Part shown: piece by piece, positions 16,075 to 24,530 of the stretch | Layout of the letters: every line of letters starts with the position of its first letter | Numbering within the stretch: the stretch's first letter is position 1 | Origin: Haemophilus_D parainfluenzae_AD | Lineage (GTDB): Bacteria; Pseudomonadota; Gammaproteobacteria; Enterobacterales; Pasteurellaceae | Length of the DNA stretch: 64,000 nucleotides | NCBI RefSeq assembly: GCF_001679325.1 | Contig: NZ_LZMX01000001.1 | Direction: 5' to 3' (one strand) | Program-made: the position numbers and the translations under genes | Notes under the pieces: model-generated | Database searches by the model: none | Told to the model about the DNA's origin: nothing | What the model saw: only the letters and a program-made list of their open reading frames with translations

Positions 16075-17841
16075 TTATTCAGCTTTCGCAACCTGAATAC
16101 TCAACTCAGCCAATGCCTGCGGATTCGCAAAACTTGGCGCTTCGGTCATTAAACAAGCTGCTGCTGTTGTTTTCGGGAATGCAATCACATCACGGATATT
16201 TTCAGTGCCCGTTAAAAGCATGGTTAAACGGTCTAAACCAAATGCTAAACCTGCATGTGGCGGTGTACCGAATTTTAATGCATCTAACAAGAAGCCGAAT
16301 TTTTCACGTTGTTCTTGTTCATTGATACCAAGAATGCGGAATACGGTTTGTTGCATTTTCGGATCGAAAATACGGACAGAACCACCACCTACTTCATAGC
16401 CGTTAATAACCATATCGTAAGCATTTGCTACCGCACTTGTCGGATCTGCTTCTAATTGCTCTGGTGTAAAATCTTTTGGTGAAGTGAATGGATGGTGCAT
16501 TGCTGCAAGATTACCCTCTTCATCACGTTCAAACATTGGGAAATCAATCACCCAAAGCGGTTGCCATTCATCTAAACGAGTTAAGCCAAGATCACGACCT
16601 AATTTCAAACGCAATGCACCCATTGCATCAGTGGTAGTTTGCCATTTGTCTGCACCGAAGAATAAGATATCGCCGGTTTGAGCTTTCACACGTTCAGCTA
16701 AGGCTTTCCATATCTCTTCATTTAAGAATTTCGCAATAGGGCTTTGTACGCCTTCAAGGCCAACATTGATATCGTTTACTTTCGCCCAAGCTAAACCTTT
16801 TGCACCGTAAATGCCCACAAATTGTGTATATTCATCAATTTGTTTACGAGTGATTTCAGTACCATTTGGTACACGAATGACTGCCACACGACCGTTTGGA
16901 TTGTTTGCAGGCTCATTAAATACTTTAAATTCAACGTCTTTAACGATATCTGCCACATCGACTAATTCAAGCGGGTTACGCAAATCCGGTTTATCTGAAC
17001 CAAAACGAGTCATCGCTTCTTGCCAGGTCATTTGTGGGAATTTACCTAAATCCACACCAATGATGTTTTGCCATAAACCATGTACCATGCGTTCCATGAT
17101 CGCACGTACTTCTGGCGCAGTTAAGAAAGAAGTTTCCACATCGATTTGAGTAAATTCAGGCTGACGATCTGCACGTAAGTCTTCATCACGGAAACATTTC
17201 ACGATTTGATAATAACGATCAAAACCAGACATCATTAAAAGCTGTTTGAAAAGCTGTGGTGATTGCGGCAATGCATAGAATTTGCCTTTATGCACACGGC
17301 TTGGCACTAAATAGTCACGTGCACCTTCTGGTGTTGCTTTGGTAAGCATTGGGGTTTCGATATCAAGGAAACCATTATCATCCATAAAACGACGCACAAA
17401 GCTGGTAATTTTTGCACGGGTTTTCAAACGTTGTGCCATTTCTGGACGACGTAAATCTAAATAACGATATTTTAAACGTTGTTCTTCAGTGTTGTTTTGA
17501 TTGAAGTCTAGTGGTAAAACGTCAGAAGCATTGTAGATGCGTAATTCTTTCGCTAATACTTCCACTTCACCTGTCGCCATATTTTTATTAATCTGATTAT
17601 CAGGACGCGCGATCACTTCACCTTTAATTTGAATACAAAATTCATTACGTAAGCCTGAAGCTGCGGTTAATGCCTCTTGATATTTAGGGTCAAAACAAAC
17701 TTGTACGATACCATCACGATCACGCATATCAATAAAAATTAAACCACCTAAATCGCGACGACGGTGAACCCAACCGTTTAATGTTACCTCTTGTCCAATA
17801 TGGTTGCGGTTTAATGCACCGCAATAATGTGTACGCATCAT
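16075..17841 (-). CDS. aspS: Aspartate--tRNA ligase
   Basis: A class II aminoacyl-tRNA synthetase that charges tRNA-Asp. It has 588 residues (E. coli 590). The N-terminal OB-fold anticodon domain has LNGWVHRRRDLGGLIFIDMRDRDG. Class II motif 2 is FRDEDLRADRQPEFTQID and motif 3 is GLAFGLDRLTMLL. The bacterial GAD insertion domain lies between. It is transcribed away from cmoA; the divergent gap (17842-18025) holds both promoters. Confidence 0.98.
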   Translation of the reverse strand: MMRTHYCGALNRNHIGQEVTLNGWVHRRRDLGGLIFIDMRDRDGIVQVCFDPKYQEALTAASGLRNEFCIQIKGEVIARPDNQINKNMATGEVEVLAKELRIYNASDVLPLDFNQNNTEEQRLKYRYLDLRRPEMAQRLKTRAKITSFVRRFMDDNGFLDIETPMLTKATPEGARDYLVPSRVHKGKFYALPQSPQLFKQLLMMSGFDRYYQIVKCFRDEDLRADRQPEFTQIDVETSFLTAPEVRAIMERMVHGLWQNIIGVDLGKFPQMTWQEAMTRFGSDKPDLRNPLELVDVADIVKDVEFKVFNEPANNPNGRVAVIRVPNGTEITRKQIDEYTQFVGIYGAKGLAWAKVNDINVGLEGVQSPIAKFLNEEIWKALAERVKAQTGDILFFGADKWQTTTDAMGALRLKLGRDLGLTRLDEWQPLWVIDFPMFERDEEGNLAAMHHPFTSPKDFTPEQLEADPTSAVANAYDMVINGYEVGGGSVRIFDPKMQQTVFRILGINEQEQREKFGFLLDALKFGTPPHAGLAFGLDRLTMLLTGTENIRDVIAFPKTTAAACLMTEAPSFANPQALAELSIQVAKAE

Positions 17842-18025
17842 TTCTGTATTCCTTTCATTTTTCTAAAAATGGATAATTAACGCGTTGATTATACGGAAAA
17901 AGACGGGGCATTTAAATTGAAAAGCGAAATTTATTTGATCCTTTAAAAACTTTCACTAAAATGACCGTAGTTTTTTGCATTTTATCTAAATAAATGCTCT
18001 CTCAAGACAACAACAGAATTCAATC

Positions 18026-18751
18026 ATGATGAAAGATACAATTTTTGCCGCCCCGATCGAAAAACTGGGCGATTTTACTTTTGATGAAAGCGTGGCGGAA
18101 GTATTTCCCGACATGATCCAACGCTCGATTCCTGGCTATTCCAACATTATCACGGCGATTGGTATGTTAGCTGAACGTTTTGTGACGGCTAACAGCCAAG
18201 TCTATGATTTAGGCTGTTCACGTGGTGCAGCAGCCCTTTCTATGCGCCGTAATATAAAACAACCTAATGTAAAAATTATCGGTGTTGATAATTCTCTGCC
18301 AATGGTTGAACGCTGCCGCCAGCATGTTGCGGCTTATCATAGTGATGTACCCGTAGAAATTCTTTGCGATGATATTCGTCAAATTGAAATTAAGAACGCC
18401 TCAATGGTAGTGCTTAACTTCACATTGCAATTTTTACCACCAGAAGATCGTGTAGCCTTGCTCACAAAAATCTATCACGGTTTAAACCCAAACGGTGTGT
18501 TAGTGCTCTCTGAAAAGTTCCGTTTTGAAGATGAAAAAGTGAACGAGCTGCTTATTGACCTGCACCACCAATTCAAACGTGCTAACGGTTACAGTGAGCT
18601 TGAAGTGAGCCAAAAACGCACTGCGCTTGAAAATGTGATGCGGACTGACTCGATTAACATCCACAAAGAGCGGTTAAAAAACATCGGATTTTCACACGTA
18701 GAATTATGGTTCCAATGCTTTAACTTTGGCTCGATGATTGCGGTGAAATAA
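18026..18751 (+). CDS. cmoA: Carboxy-S-adenosyl-L-methionine synthase CmoA
   Basis: Makes carboxy-SAM from SAM and prephenate, used by CmoB for the wobble uridine cmo5U34 of tRNAs such as tRNA-Val(UAC), four genes of which lie at 56.5-57 kb. It has 241 residues (E. coli 247). The SAM-binding motif DLGCSRGAAALSMRR starts at residue 61, and EKFRFEDEKVNELLIDLHHQFKR is a CmoA hallmark. No cmoB follows; the gene ends at a terminator. Confidence 0.96.
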   Translation: MMKDTIFAAPIEKLGDFTFDESVAEVFPDMIQRSIPGYSNIITAIGMLAERFVTANSQVYDLGCSRGAAALSMRRNIKQPNVKIIGVDNSLPMVERCRQHVAAYHSDVPVEILCDDIRQIEIKNASMVVLNFTLQFLPPEDRVALLTKIYHGLNPNGVLVLSEKFRFEDEKVNELLIDLHHQFKRANGYSELEVSQKRTALENVMRTDSINIHKERLKNIGFSHVELWFQCFNFGSMIAVK

Positions 18752-18776
18752 TCCTAATCCAATCAATCATCTAAAA

Positions 18777-18805
18777 AATAAGGGCGTATCAAATGCGCCC
18801 TTATT
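18777..18805. terminator. Bidirectional terminator between cmoA and the DUF2157 protein
   Basis: AATAAGGGCG (18777-18786) pairs with CGCCCTTATT (18796-18805). A-rich and T-rich flanks allow it to end both convergent transcripts. Confidence 0.88.
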
Positions 18806-18818
18806 TGTCACCAATGCT

Positions 18819-21386
18819 TTATAACCCTTTAAAATCCTTATCCAATAAACGAGCTAGCAACAAAATACCATCTTTAAAGCGATATTCTGCATATTCCGAT
18901 TGTGCATAATATTCACCTTTACCTTCCGCAAAGAAATAATCTTGGCTTGGTAATTCAGGTAACCAACCTTTATAGCGAATTGGTAAATAAACATTTGGTG
19001 TGCAATGTTTAAAATCTGTTGGTATCTCTGATTGCGCCTCACAAAGTGTCGCGACATGATTTTTATCAAGATGAACAAGTATATAAGCTTTTTTTCCCGA
19101 AGGACTTAATTCATCTATACCTGTGGTTTCATTAGATTCAGATGAAAACTGACTTTGCTGCAAGTCAGATAAAATAGCATAATTCAATACCATATAGTCT
19201 CCTTGCATTAATGAACGAGGATCCGCGGGAGCAATTTTTAAGACAACAGGCTTACCTGTAGCCAGCACATCTTCAAATTGCTGCACTTTATAATTCACTG
19301 CCCCCAATAACGCAATCAAAAATACGCCGACAAGCCCAATCGGTGCTTTAAAAACGGGATAGTTTTCGACCGCACTTTGTGAAGGGGATTTATAACGTGC
19401 GCGTAAAAATAAGGTGACGATCGCAAAAATAACAGCAAAACTTACTAACAATACTCCTTTATAGAGCAATGGAATACTCAATTGGTAATAGAATCCACCT
19501 AAATAAACAATAAAGGCAAATACCAAAAGACCAAAAAACGCGCGGCTATCCGTCCAATAAATGAGCAATAATAACGCTGTTAAATATAAAATGACGGGTA
19601 GTCCAATAAAGCCTAATGCAAACAAGCTTAATGCTAATAAAATTAACACAACTTCTATATGTTTAGCTTTGTTGTGCTTATTCATTAGTGCATAGACAAT
19701 TAATGGTAATACACAAATAAGTAAATATAAGATATGGTTAACATCAAACTGGAAGTGGGACCAAAATCGTCCACTTAAAACTTGCAGTATATTATTAAGG
19801 CTCATAGCGTCTGATAGCATGACATCACTTGAAACATCTGTATCAATAAGACCATAATCTACCAAAGGAAGCATCATATAAGATGGCAAAGAGCTCCATA
19901 GAGAGAATAACACCATTCCCCAGGCAATCGGCTTTAAATGAATTCGCTCTGATTGATGAGGTCTCATGCTCCAATAAAAGAAGACGATCGAACTCAGTAG
20001 CTGGATTTTATTAAACCATGTGTTATTCAAGCTGTAACTATGGAAATATATATCATAGGAAATTTGCCAATAAACGAGAAGTTGGATAACCAGTAGAATC
20101 CTAACCAAAGAATTTGGCATCAATTTGTAGGTAACAATAATAATGACTGAAAAAATCAGTGTGGAAATAAAGATACCGAGATTTGAATCTTCGCTAAATT
20201 CATATCCTAATAAAAGAAAAAGATTATCAAATTTAACAAGCAAATAGAATCCTAAAAAACTGTTTGCGATTAGAAAAAATAAACCCGCTAAAATTGTAGT
20301 GTATTCATTTTTATCTTTATTTAAGGTAAGTGACCAAGCTATGCCAAATAAAATAATACCAATGATTAATGTACTAGACTCATCTAAACCTAAAGAAAAA
20401 AATAGCCAAGCGCCTATCGTCACTACCGCTATCAATAAAGCTATCACCCATAATATTGAAGTCGCCCAATGGGATTTCTTATTATTTGGATGTTCTCGTT
20501 TATAGAGTTTCACCAACCAATTGATTGCCATAACAGTAAAAATGAAGCCAATTAATCCTAAAACCAATCCATCTTCGAAAGCTTGAATAAACTCAGAACC
20601 CCAAAAGCAATAAGCACCTAGAAAGGCAACAACTGAAATAATTAAATTAATAAAATCAAAGCGGTATTTTTGATATATGTAAAATGCAACCAAAGAAGGA
20701 ATAGCAATCTGTAAAGAACTGAGTGATGAACGACCAAGCTCACCCCAAACATAAGCATGAAAGTACACATCATAAATTACAGTTAAACCAAATAAACTGG
20801 CAAAAGTCAGTACTAAAAATACTTTAGGTAAAATTCGCCAATGTTGATCATGAAAAGTTTTACTGAATAATTCAGATACCACGAGGAATCCAGTATTAAT
20901 TAGCACGGCATAACCCATTGAGTTATAGGAGTTTTGTTCATTAAATAAATAAAATGTAACATTGGTAGTGGTGGCAAATAATAACGCAGAAGCCACATTC
21001 GGAAACAATAATAAAAACGGAAGTTGGCACAGTGTCCAAACAGCAAATAACTGCCATAAATCAGCTCCCGTTTGATAGGTTTGTCCGACTAAGGCAAATA
21101 AACCGCCAATTAACACAGAAACAACAAAAAAGATACTATATGTCTTCCACTTTAATTTTTCTTTGGCTTGTCGACGACTTTCTCGAATAAAACAATAAAG
21201 GCCTAATACCAGTGTCACCACAAGCAGTGTTTGTAAGCCATAAATTTTGGCTAAATCAGAAAAATAATCTAAATTGGCTGCAATTAACGTGACTACTCCA
21301 CTCGTTAAAAATCCCACGGTTAATAATAAAAACAGTAAATTTAAATAACGTTGCCAAGAAAGATTAAAAAGGCCAGTTGTATTCAT
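18819..21386 (-). CDS. Large membrane protein with DUF2157, DUF4401 and GDYXXLXY regions
   Basis: An 855-residue inner-membrane protein with some 20 hydrophobic helices up to about residue 690. The start, with FALVGQTYQTGADLWQLFAVWTL, is the DUF2157 signature. The middle resembles DUF4401. The hydrophilic end carries PADPRSLMQGDYMVLNY (the GDYXXLXY motif, near residue 728). In many bacteria these parts are coded by two or three adjacent genes; here they form one chain. Function is unknown in all of them. The gene stands alone, with terminators on both sides. An uptake word lies at 19369-19377. Confidence 0.85.
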   Translation of the reverse strand: MNTTGLFNLSWQRYLNLLFLLLTVGFLTSGVVTLIAANLDYFSDLAKIYGLQTLLVVTLVLGLYCFIRESRRQAKEKLKWKTYSIFFVVSVLIGGLFALVGQTYQTGADLWQLFAVWTLCQLPFLLLFPNVASALLFATTTNVTFYLFNEQNSYNSMGYAVLINTGFLVVSELFSKTFHDQHWRILPKVFLVLTFASLFGLTVIYDVYFHAYVWGELGRSSLSSLQIAIPSLVAFYIYQKYRFDFINLIISVVAFLGAYCFWGSEFIQAFEDGLVLGLIGFIFTVMAINWLVKLYKREHPNNKKSHWATSILWVIALLIAVVTIGAWLFFSLGLDESSTLIIGIILFGIAWSLTLNKDKNEYTTILAGLFFLIANSFLGFYLLVKFDNLFLLLGYEFSEDSNLGIFISTLIFSVIIIVTYKLMPNSLVRILLVIQLLVYWQISYDIYFHSYSLNNTWFNKIQLLSSIVFFYWSMRPHQSERIHLKPIAWGMVLFSLWSSLPSYMMLPLVDYGLIDTDVSSDVMLSDAMSLNNILQVLSGRFWSHFQFDVNHILYLLICVLPLIVYALMNKHNKAKHIEVVLILLALSLFALGFIGLPVILYLTALLLLIYWTDSRAFFGLLVFAFIVYLGGFYYQLSIPLLYKGVLLVSFAVIFAIVTLFLRARYKSPSQSAVENYPVFKAPIGLVGVFLIALLGAVNYKVQQFEDVLATGKPVVLKIAPADPRSLMQGDYMVLNYAILSDLQQSQFSSESNETTGIDELSPSGKKAYILVHLDKNHVATLCEAQSEIPTDFKHCTPNVYLPIRYKGWLPELPSQDYFFAEGKGEYYAQSEYAEYRFKDGILLLARLLDKDFKGL

Positions 21387-21454
21387 TCATTTTTTCCTTT
21401 TTATAAAAATATTCGTATTATCTTAGCATAATAGTCAGGTAAATAAATAACAAA

Positions 21455-21490
21455 AAAATGTGGCTAAATAATACAATTTAGCCACATTTT
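21455..21490 (-). terminator. Terminator of glpT
   Basis: AAAATGTGGCTAAAT (21455-21469) pairs perfectly over 15 bases with the segment 21476-21490, leaving a six-base loop. A-run and T-run flanks are present. It lies just past the glpT stop on the minus strand. Confidence 0.9.
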
Positions 21491-21512
21491 AATTTAGGTA
21501 AAATAATACTTA

Positions 21513-22841
21513 TTACGCTGCATTCGGCTTATGGAGTAAGGTAAAAGCAATGAAACCAAATCCTAAGAAGCAAGAAACGATCAAGGCATAAAAACCACCA
21601 TCCCAGCCAAATAAGTCGACCAATTTACCCATTACATAGCCTGCACTCGCAGAACCTAATAAGTAACCGAATAGCCCGGTTAGACCTGTCGCTGTACCTG
21701 TTGCAACACGTGGCACAAGGTCTGCCGCTTGAAGCCCGATCATCATTACTGGACCATAAATTAAGAAACCGATAGCAACAAGACAAATATTATCTACGAG
21801 TGGATTACCTTCCGGGTTTTTCCAATAAACAATAATCGCGATTAACACACCAGTTAGGAATAATAACATCGGCGGTGCACGGTGGCCTTTGAAGACTTTA
21901 TCGCTTAAATAACCACTAGCAAGCATACCAAAGATACCTGCGTATTCGTAAAGGAAATACGCCCAGCTTTGTTTGTCTACAGAGAAATGTTTCACTTCTT
22001 TTAGATACGTTGGGGCCCAGTCAATAATGCCGTAACGAATGAAATACACAAATACGTTCGCAAGTGCAATCGCCCATAAGAACTTATTATTAATGATGTA
22101 TTTCATGAAAATATCTTTAGAAGAAAGCGTGTGAGCTGATTCGACTTTCTCTACAATTTTTTCACCTTTCCATTCATCTACCGGTGGTAACCCTTGTGAT
22201 TCTGGAGTATCGCGCATTAAATAGAACATGATGAATGCCAATACAATCGCGATTAAGGCTGGTAAATAGAATAAAGATTGCCATACGCCGAAAATCGATA
22301 AACCGAGGATCGCTAATGGACCAATTAAACCACCACCTAAGTTATGCGATACGTTCCACCAGCTCCACCAAACACCACGTTCAGAAACCGAGAACCAGTT
22401 GGTCATTGTTTTTGCACCTGGTGGATATCCCATTCCTTGGAACCAGCCATTTAATGCAGCTAACACAATCATCAATGGAATAGAAGAAAGCACGCCTGGT
22501 ACTAAACCGAAAATTAAGCTCACTAATGCAGAACCTAATAAACCAATAGTAATAAAATATTTAGGATTACTTCGGTCAGAAATATTCCCCATAATGAACT
22601 TACTAAAACCGTAAGCCAGTGATAACGCTACCCCAACTGTACCTAAATCAGCTTTAGTAAAGCCATATTCATCAATAAGATAAGGAATTGCTAAAGAAAA
22701 GTTTTTGCGGATAAGATAATAAGCCGCATACCCGATAAATACTCCAGCAAATACCTGCCAACGTAATTTTTTATACTCGGCATCTGTTCTAGAACTTTCA
22801 ATTCTTGGTGCTGGAGGAGATGCTTTTAAGAATGAAAACAT
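21513..22841 (-). CDS. glpT: Glycerol-3-phosphate:phosphate antiporter GlpT
   Basis: A major-facilitator antiporter that takes up glycerol-3-phosphate in exchange for phosphate. It has 442 residues (E. coli 452) and 12 helices. The substrate arginines fall exactly at R45 (YLIRKNFSLA) and R269 (FIRYGIIDW), as in E. coli GlpT, and a central histidine is at H166. Long blocks such as TYLKEVKHFSVDKQSWAYFL are nearly those of GlpT, which rules out UhpT or PgtP as better names. It is a single-gene unit. The 233-base gap to gloA must hold its promoter; I see no confident operator. Confidence 0.94.
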   Translation of the reverse strand: MFSFLKASPPAPRIESSRTDAEYKKLRWQVFAGVFIGYAAYYLIRKNFSLAIPYLIDEYGFTKADLGTVGVALSLAYGFSKFIMGNISDRSNPKYFITIGLLGSALVSLIFGLVPGVLSSIPLMIVLAALNGWFQGMGYPPGAKTMTNWFSVSERGVWWSWWNVSHNLGGGLIGPLAILGLSIFGVWQSLFYLPALIAIVLAFIMFYLMRDTPESQGLPPVDEWKGEKIVEKVESAHTLSSKDIFMKYIINNKFLWAIALANVFVYFIRYGIIDWAPTYLKEVKHFSVDKQSWAYFLYEYAGIFGMLASGYLSDKVFKGHRAPPMLLFLTGVLIAIIVYWKNPEGNPLVDNICLVAIGFLIYGPVMMIGLQAADLVPRVATGTATGLTGLFGYLLGSASAGYVMGKLVDLFGWDGGFYALIVSCFLGFGFIAFTLLHKPNAA

Positions 22842-23074
22842 CTTTGTTCTCCTATAATAATTTACAACTTGTCGTATCCTTGTAATAGCTAGGCCACTAC
22901 AACGAGAAACAGATTACCAAAGCCGAATATGAAACAGAGCTCCGACCACTCCAAATGATTAGTTCATTTTAGTTATTTAAACGACTCTAATTTCTGGGAT
23001 AAATTACGTCCTAAGTCTATTTAAAAATTTCTATGTTATAATACCGACCAACCCAATAAAAAAAGGATAATAAG

Positions 23075-23482
23075 ATGAGAATTTTACACACCATGCTTCG
23101 AGTGGGTGATTTAGACCGCTCTATTAAATTTTATCAAGACATTTTAGGTATGCGTTTATTACGCACAAGTGAAAACCCTGAGTATAAATATTCACTAGCC
23201 TTTTTAGGTTACGAGGATGGTGAGAGTGCAACTGAAATTGAATTAACATACAACTGGGGCGTGACTGAATATGATCTTGGTAATGCTTACGGTCATATTG
23301 CTATTGGTGTAGATGATATTTACGCAACTTGTAAAGCGGTACGTGCTAATGGCGGTAAAGTAACTCGCGAAGCAGGCCCTGTTAAAGGTGGCACAACCGT
23401 GATTGCATTCGTTGAAGATCCAGATGGTTATAAGATCGAGTTTATCGAAAATAAAAGTGCAAAATCAGCTTTAGGGAATTAA
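23075..23482 (+). CDS. gloA: Lactoylglutathione lyase (glyoxalase I)
   Basis: Converts the methylglyoxal-glutathione adduct to S-lactoylglutathione. It has 135 residues, as in E. coli. All four nickel ligands of the E. coli enzyme are at identical positions: H5, E56, H74 and E122. It lacks the inserts of zinc-type glyoxalases, so a Ni/Co enzyme is expected. A good ribosome site (AAAAGGA) precedes the ATG. rnt follows after 10 bases, so they are likely one transcript, a pairing shared with E. coli and H. influenzae relatives. Confidence 0.97.
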   Translation: MRILHTMLRVGDLDRSIKFYQDILGMRLLRTSENPEYKYSLAFLGYEDGESATEIELTYNWGVTEYDLGNAYGHIAIGVDDIYATCKAVRANGGKVTREAGPVKGGTTVIAFVEDPDGYKIEFIENKSAKSALGN

Positions 23483-23492
23483 GGAATACATT

Positions 23493-24182
23493 GTGTCAGA
23501 TACACCTGAAATTCCTTATCACCATCAATTAAAAAATCGCTTCCGCGGCTACTTTCCTGTCATTATTGATGTGGAAACGGCTGGGTTTGATGCCAAAAAA
23601 GATGCGCTTTTAGAACTTGCGGCAATCACCTTAAAAATGGATGGGAATGGCAATTTACACCCCGATCAAAAATGCCATTTTCATATTGAGCCATTTGAAG
23701 GTGCGAATATTAATCCGGAATCACTCAAATTTAACGGGATTGATATTCACAATCCATTGCGAGGTGCCGTATCTGAATTAGATGCCATCACAGGATTGTT
23801 CCAAATGGTGCGTCGTGGTCAAAAAGATGCTGAATGTCAGCGTTCTATTATCGTGGCACACAACGCGGCTTTTGACCAAAGTTTTGTCATGGCTGCGGCT
23901 GAACGTACGGGCGTAAAACGCAATCCATTCCACCCTTTCGGGATGTTTGATACCGCAACGCTTGCCGGTTTTATGTTTGGACAAACGGTTCTCATTAAAG
24001 CATGCCAAGCGGCAAAAATTCCTTTTGATGGTAAACAAGCACACTCTGCGCTATATGACACCGAACGCACTGCGGAATTATTCTGCTATATGGTCAATCA
24101 CTTAAAAGATCTTGGTGGTTTCCCGCATATAGCTCAAACCGATGAAACGGGAAAAACCACTGAAAATCAGACCGCACTTTAA
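23493..24182 (+). CDS. rnt: Ribonuclease T
   Basis: A DEDDh 3'-5' exoribonuclease that trims tRNA and rRNA ends. It has 229 residues (E. coli 215). The exonuclease motifs are present: IIDVETAGFD (D26, E28), VAHNAAFDQSF and HSALYDTERTAELF. The start is GTG, preceded by AAGGA. The last codons contain an uptake word (24171-24179), which encodes QTAL just before the stop, so the tail may be an add-on. Confidence 0.96.
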   Translation: MSDTPEIPYHHQLKNRFRGYFPVIIDVETAGFDAKKDALLELAAITLKMDGNGNLHPDQKCHFHIEPFEGANINPESLKFNGIDIHNPLRGAVSELDAITGLFQMVRRGQKDAECQRSIIVAHNAAFDQSFVMAAAERTGVKRNPFHPFGMFDTATLAGFMFGQTVLIKACQAAKIPFDGKQAHSALYDTERTAELFCYMVNHLKDLGGFPHIAQTDETGKTTENQTAL

Positions 24183-24208
24183 TTTTCAAAATTTTTTAGA
24201 AAAAAGAC

Positions 24209-24237
24209 TTGCAATCGTTTTCGGTTTACCGTATTTT
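24209..24237 (+). promoter_or_regulatory. Promoter of the his-type attenuator and YuiF-like gene
   Basis: TTGCAA (24209-24214) and TATTTT (24232-24237) are 17 bases apart. The predicted start near 24244 gives a leader of about 36 bases before the leader peptide. Confidence 0.55.
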
Positions 24238-24279
24238 AAAAATTAATTCAATTTAGTTATCTAAATAAGAGAGTTTCAA

Positions 24280-24324
24280 ATGAACTTTATTCTTCGTCAC
24301 CATCATCGCCATTCAACTGAATAA
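24280..24324 (+). CDS. Histidine leader peptide (attenuator peptide)
   Basis: A 14-residue peptide, MNFILRHHHRHSTE, with four histidine codons among five (CAC CAT CAT CGC CAT). A GAGAG ribosome site precedes it. It has the form of the enterobacterial hisL leader peptide (seven His in E. coli). Ribosome stalling at these codons when charged tRNA-His is scarce would set the fold of the RNA that follows. Unusually it stands before a transporter, not the his biosynthetic genes. Confidence 0.88.
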   Translation: MNFILRHHHRHSTE

Positions 24325-24344
24325 TCTTTCAGGCTGTTGGTGTG

Positions 24345-24429
24345 CTTGGAAGATTTCTTCCGAGCTGACAAGATAAAGATCCAAAAAAATCTTACCCCTC
24401 GGAAGGCAACTTTCGAGGGGTTTTGTTTT
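24345..24429 (+). promoter_or_regulatory. Transcription attenuator with mutually exclusive hairpins
   Basis: Four segments can be read: A 24345-24352 (CTTGGAAG), B 24357-24364 (CTTCCGAG), C 24398-24405 (CTCGGAAG), D 24410-24417 (CTTTCGAG). A pairs with B, and C with D, extended by CCCC/GGGG and followed by TTTTGTTTT as a terminator. B is also a perfect 8-base complement of C, forming the antiterminator. Stalling in the leader peptide should mask A and free B to pair with C, allowing read-through into the transporter. Confidence 0.9.
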
Positions 24430-24455
24430 ATCATTAATTACAGGAGTTTATTACT

Positions 24456-24512
24456 ATGCGACATTTAATCTTAAACCAATTTTCTTTTATGCGACCTTTT
24501 TCTTTTAATTAA
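24456..24512 (+). CDS. 18-codon reading frame between attenuator and YuiF-like gene
   Basis: ATG to TAA encodes MRHLILNQFSFMRPFSFN. AGGAG (24442-24446) stands nine bases before its ATG. The frame lies after the terminator, so it is made only on read-through transcripts, and ends 18 bases before the transporter start. It has an internal near-repeat (MRHLILNQFSF / MRPFSFN), one His and four Phe codons. No known family. It may be a second regulatory peptide, or simply chance; the ribosome site is the main argument for it. Confidence 0.45.
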   Translation: MRHLILNQFSFMRPFSFN

Positions 24513-24530
24513 TCAATAAGGAACAACAAT

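Noticed and set aside
22842..23074. CRP or GlpR operator before glpT
   Set aside because: I looked for TGTGA-N6-TCACA and GlpR-like words and saw no match good enough to report.
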